Made by a program: the position numbers and the translations under genes. The notes under the pieces were generated by a model. It was not told the DNA's origin. It saw only the letters and a program-made list of their open reading frames with translations, and searched no databases. From Candidatus Hydrogenedentota bacterium (GTDB lineage Bacteria; Hydrogenedentota; Hydrogenedentia; Hydrogenedentales; SLHB01), in assembly GCA_003552765.1 (NCBI GenBank), contig PUOI01000432.1, positions 1-13,456 of the forward strand: a stretch of 13,456 bases of DNA, read 5' to 3'. Position 1 is the stretch's first letter, and every line of letters begins with the position of its first letter. This document shows positions 13,374-13,456 of this stretch, in pieces.

Positions 13374-13456
13374 TTACTCTCCTCTGACTGTGGTTCCTAT
13401 GGACTCACCGCGCAGCGCTTTCATAATGCTGCCGGGCTGCGTCAGGTTGAAGACAA
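13374..13456 (-). CDS. pyrH: UMP kinase, C-terminal fragment
   Basis: The minus-strand frame ending in TAA at 13374-13376 encodes 26 residues, VFNLTQPGSIMKALRGESIG followed by TTVRGE. This matches the conserved end of bacterial UMP kinase (VFNL, then a GE-x-IGT-x-V tail). The rest of the gene lies beyond the right edge. UMP kinase phosphorylates UMP to UDP. The position directly before frr is the standard pyrH-frr arrangement and backs the call. The frr ribosome site AGAGGAG lies within the last codons. Confidence 0.9.
   Translation of the reverse strand, partial: VFNLTQPGSIMKALRGESIGTTVRGE

Overview
The window comes from the chromosome of a GC-rich, double-membrane (Gram-negative) bacterium. 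It carries an LpxL/HtrB-type lipid A acyltransferase, a lipoprotein with a clear lipobox, undecaprenyl diphosphate synthase and CDP-diglyceride synthase. No phage, transposase, CRISPR, rRNA or tRNA gene is visible. The lineage cannot be fixed from the sequence. A bacterial CPSF/YSH1-like beta-CASP nuclease and palindromic C5/G5 dispersed repeats would fit a less-studied environmental phylum, but that is only a guess.

Layout, left to right. (1) Positions 1-80 hold the first 26 codons of an ABC transporter ATPase (minus strand). (2) Positions 289-3915 hold a minus-strand operon: a type-4 Fe-S uracil-DNA glycosylase, then a membrane histidine kinase and an NtrC-type sigma-54 response regulator that overlap by ATGA. 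(3) Positions 3916-4223 are a divergent control region. It contains a 135-bp palindromic repeat flanked by an extended -10 promoter for the glycosylase and a TTGGCG-17-TATACT promoter for the rightward genes. (4) Positions 4224-6603 hold a plus-strand three-gene operon (GT2 glycosyltransferase, amidohydrolase-fold protein, small lipoprotein) whose genes overlap by 4 and 1 nt. (5) Positions 6627-9372 hold three minus-strand genes separated by structured spacers: a TerB-like protein, a TIGR01777 SDR epimerase and an LpxL-like acyltransferase. (6) Positions 9530-10894 hold a beta-CASP metallo-beta-lactamase RNA-processing enzyme with its own near-consensus sigma-70 promoter. (7) Positions 11066-13456 hold the conserved pyrH-frr-uppS-cdsA block (minus strand), with pyrH running off the right edge.

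How the genes fit together: pyrH-frr-uppS-cdsA links nucleotide supply, ribosome recycling and lipid carrier/phospholipid precursor synthesis. The acyltransferase, the GT2 enzyme (of the kind that charges polyprenyl phosphate with sugar) and the lipoprotein also point to the cell envelope. The two-component system probably controls sigma-54 promoters, but no convincing -24/-12 site was seen upstream of the adjacent ABC gene, the one place checked closely.

Most of the window is ordinary housekeeping and envelope chromosome. The parts most worth a second look are the overlapping glycosyltransferase-amidohydrolase-lipoprotein operon, its apparently leaderless first gene, the palindromic repeat with related fragments elsewhere in the window, and the glycosylase start that appears to be TTG rather than the upstream ATG. 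I did not find a clearly new defence or mobile system.
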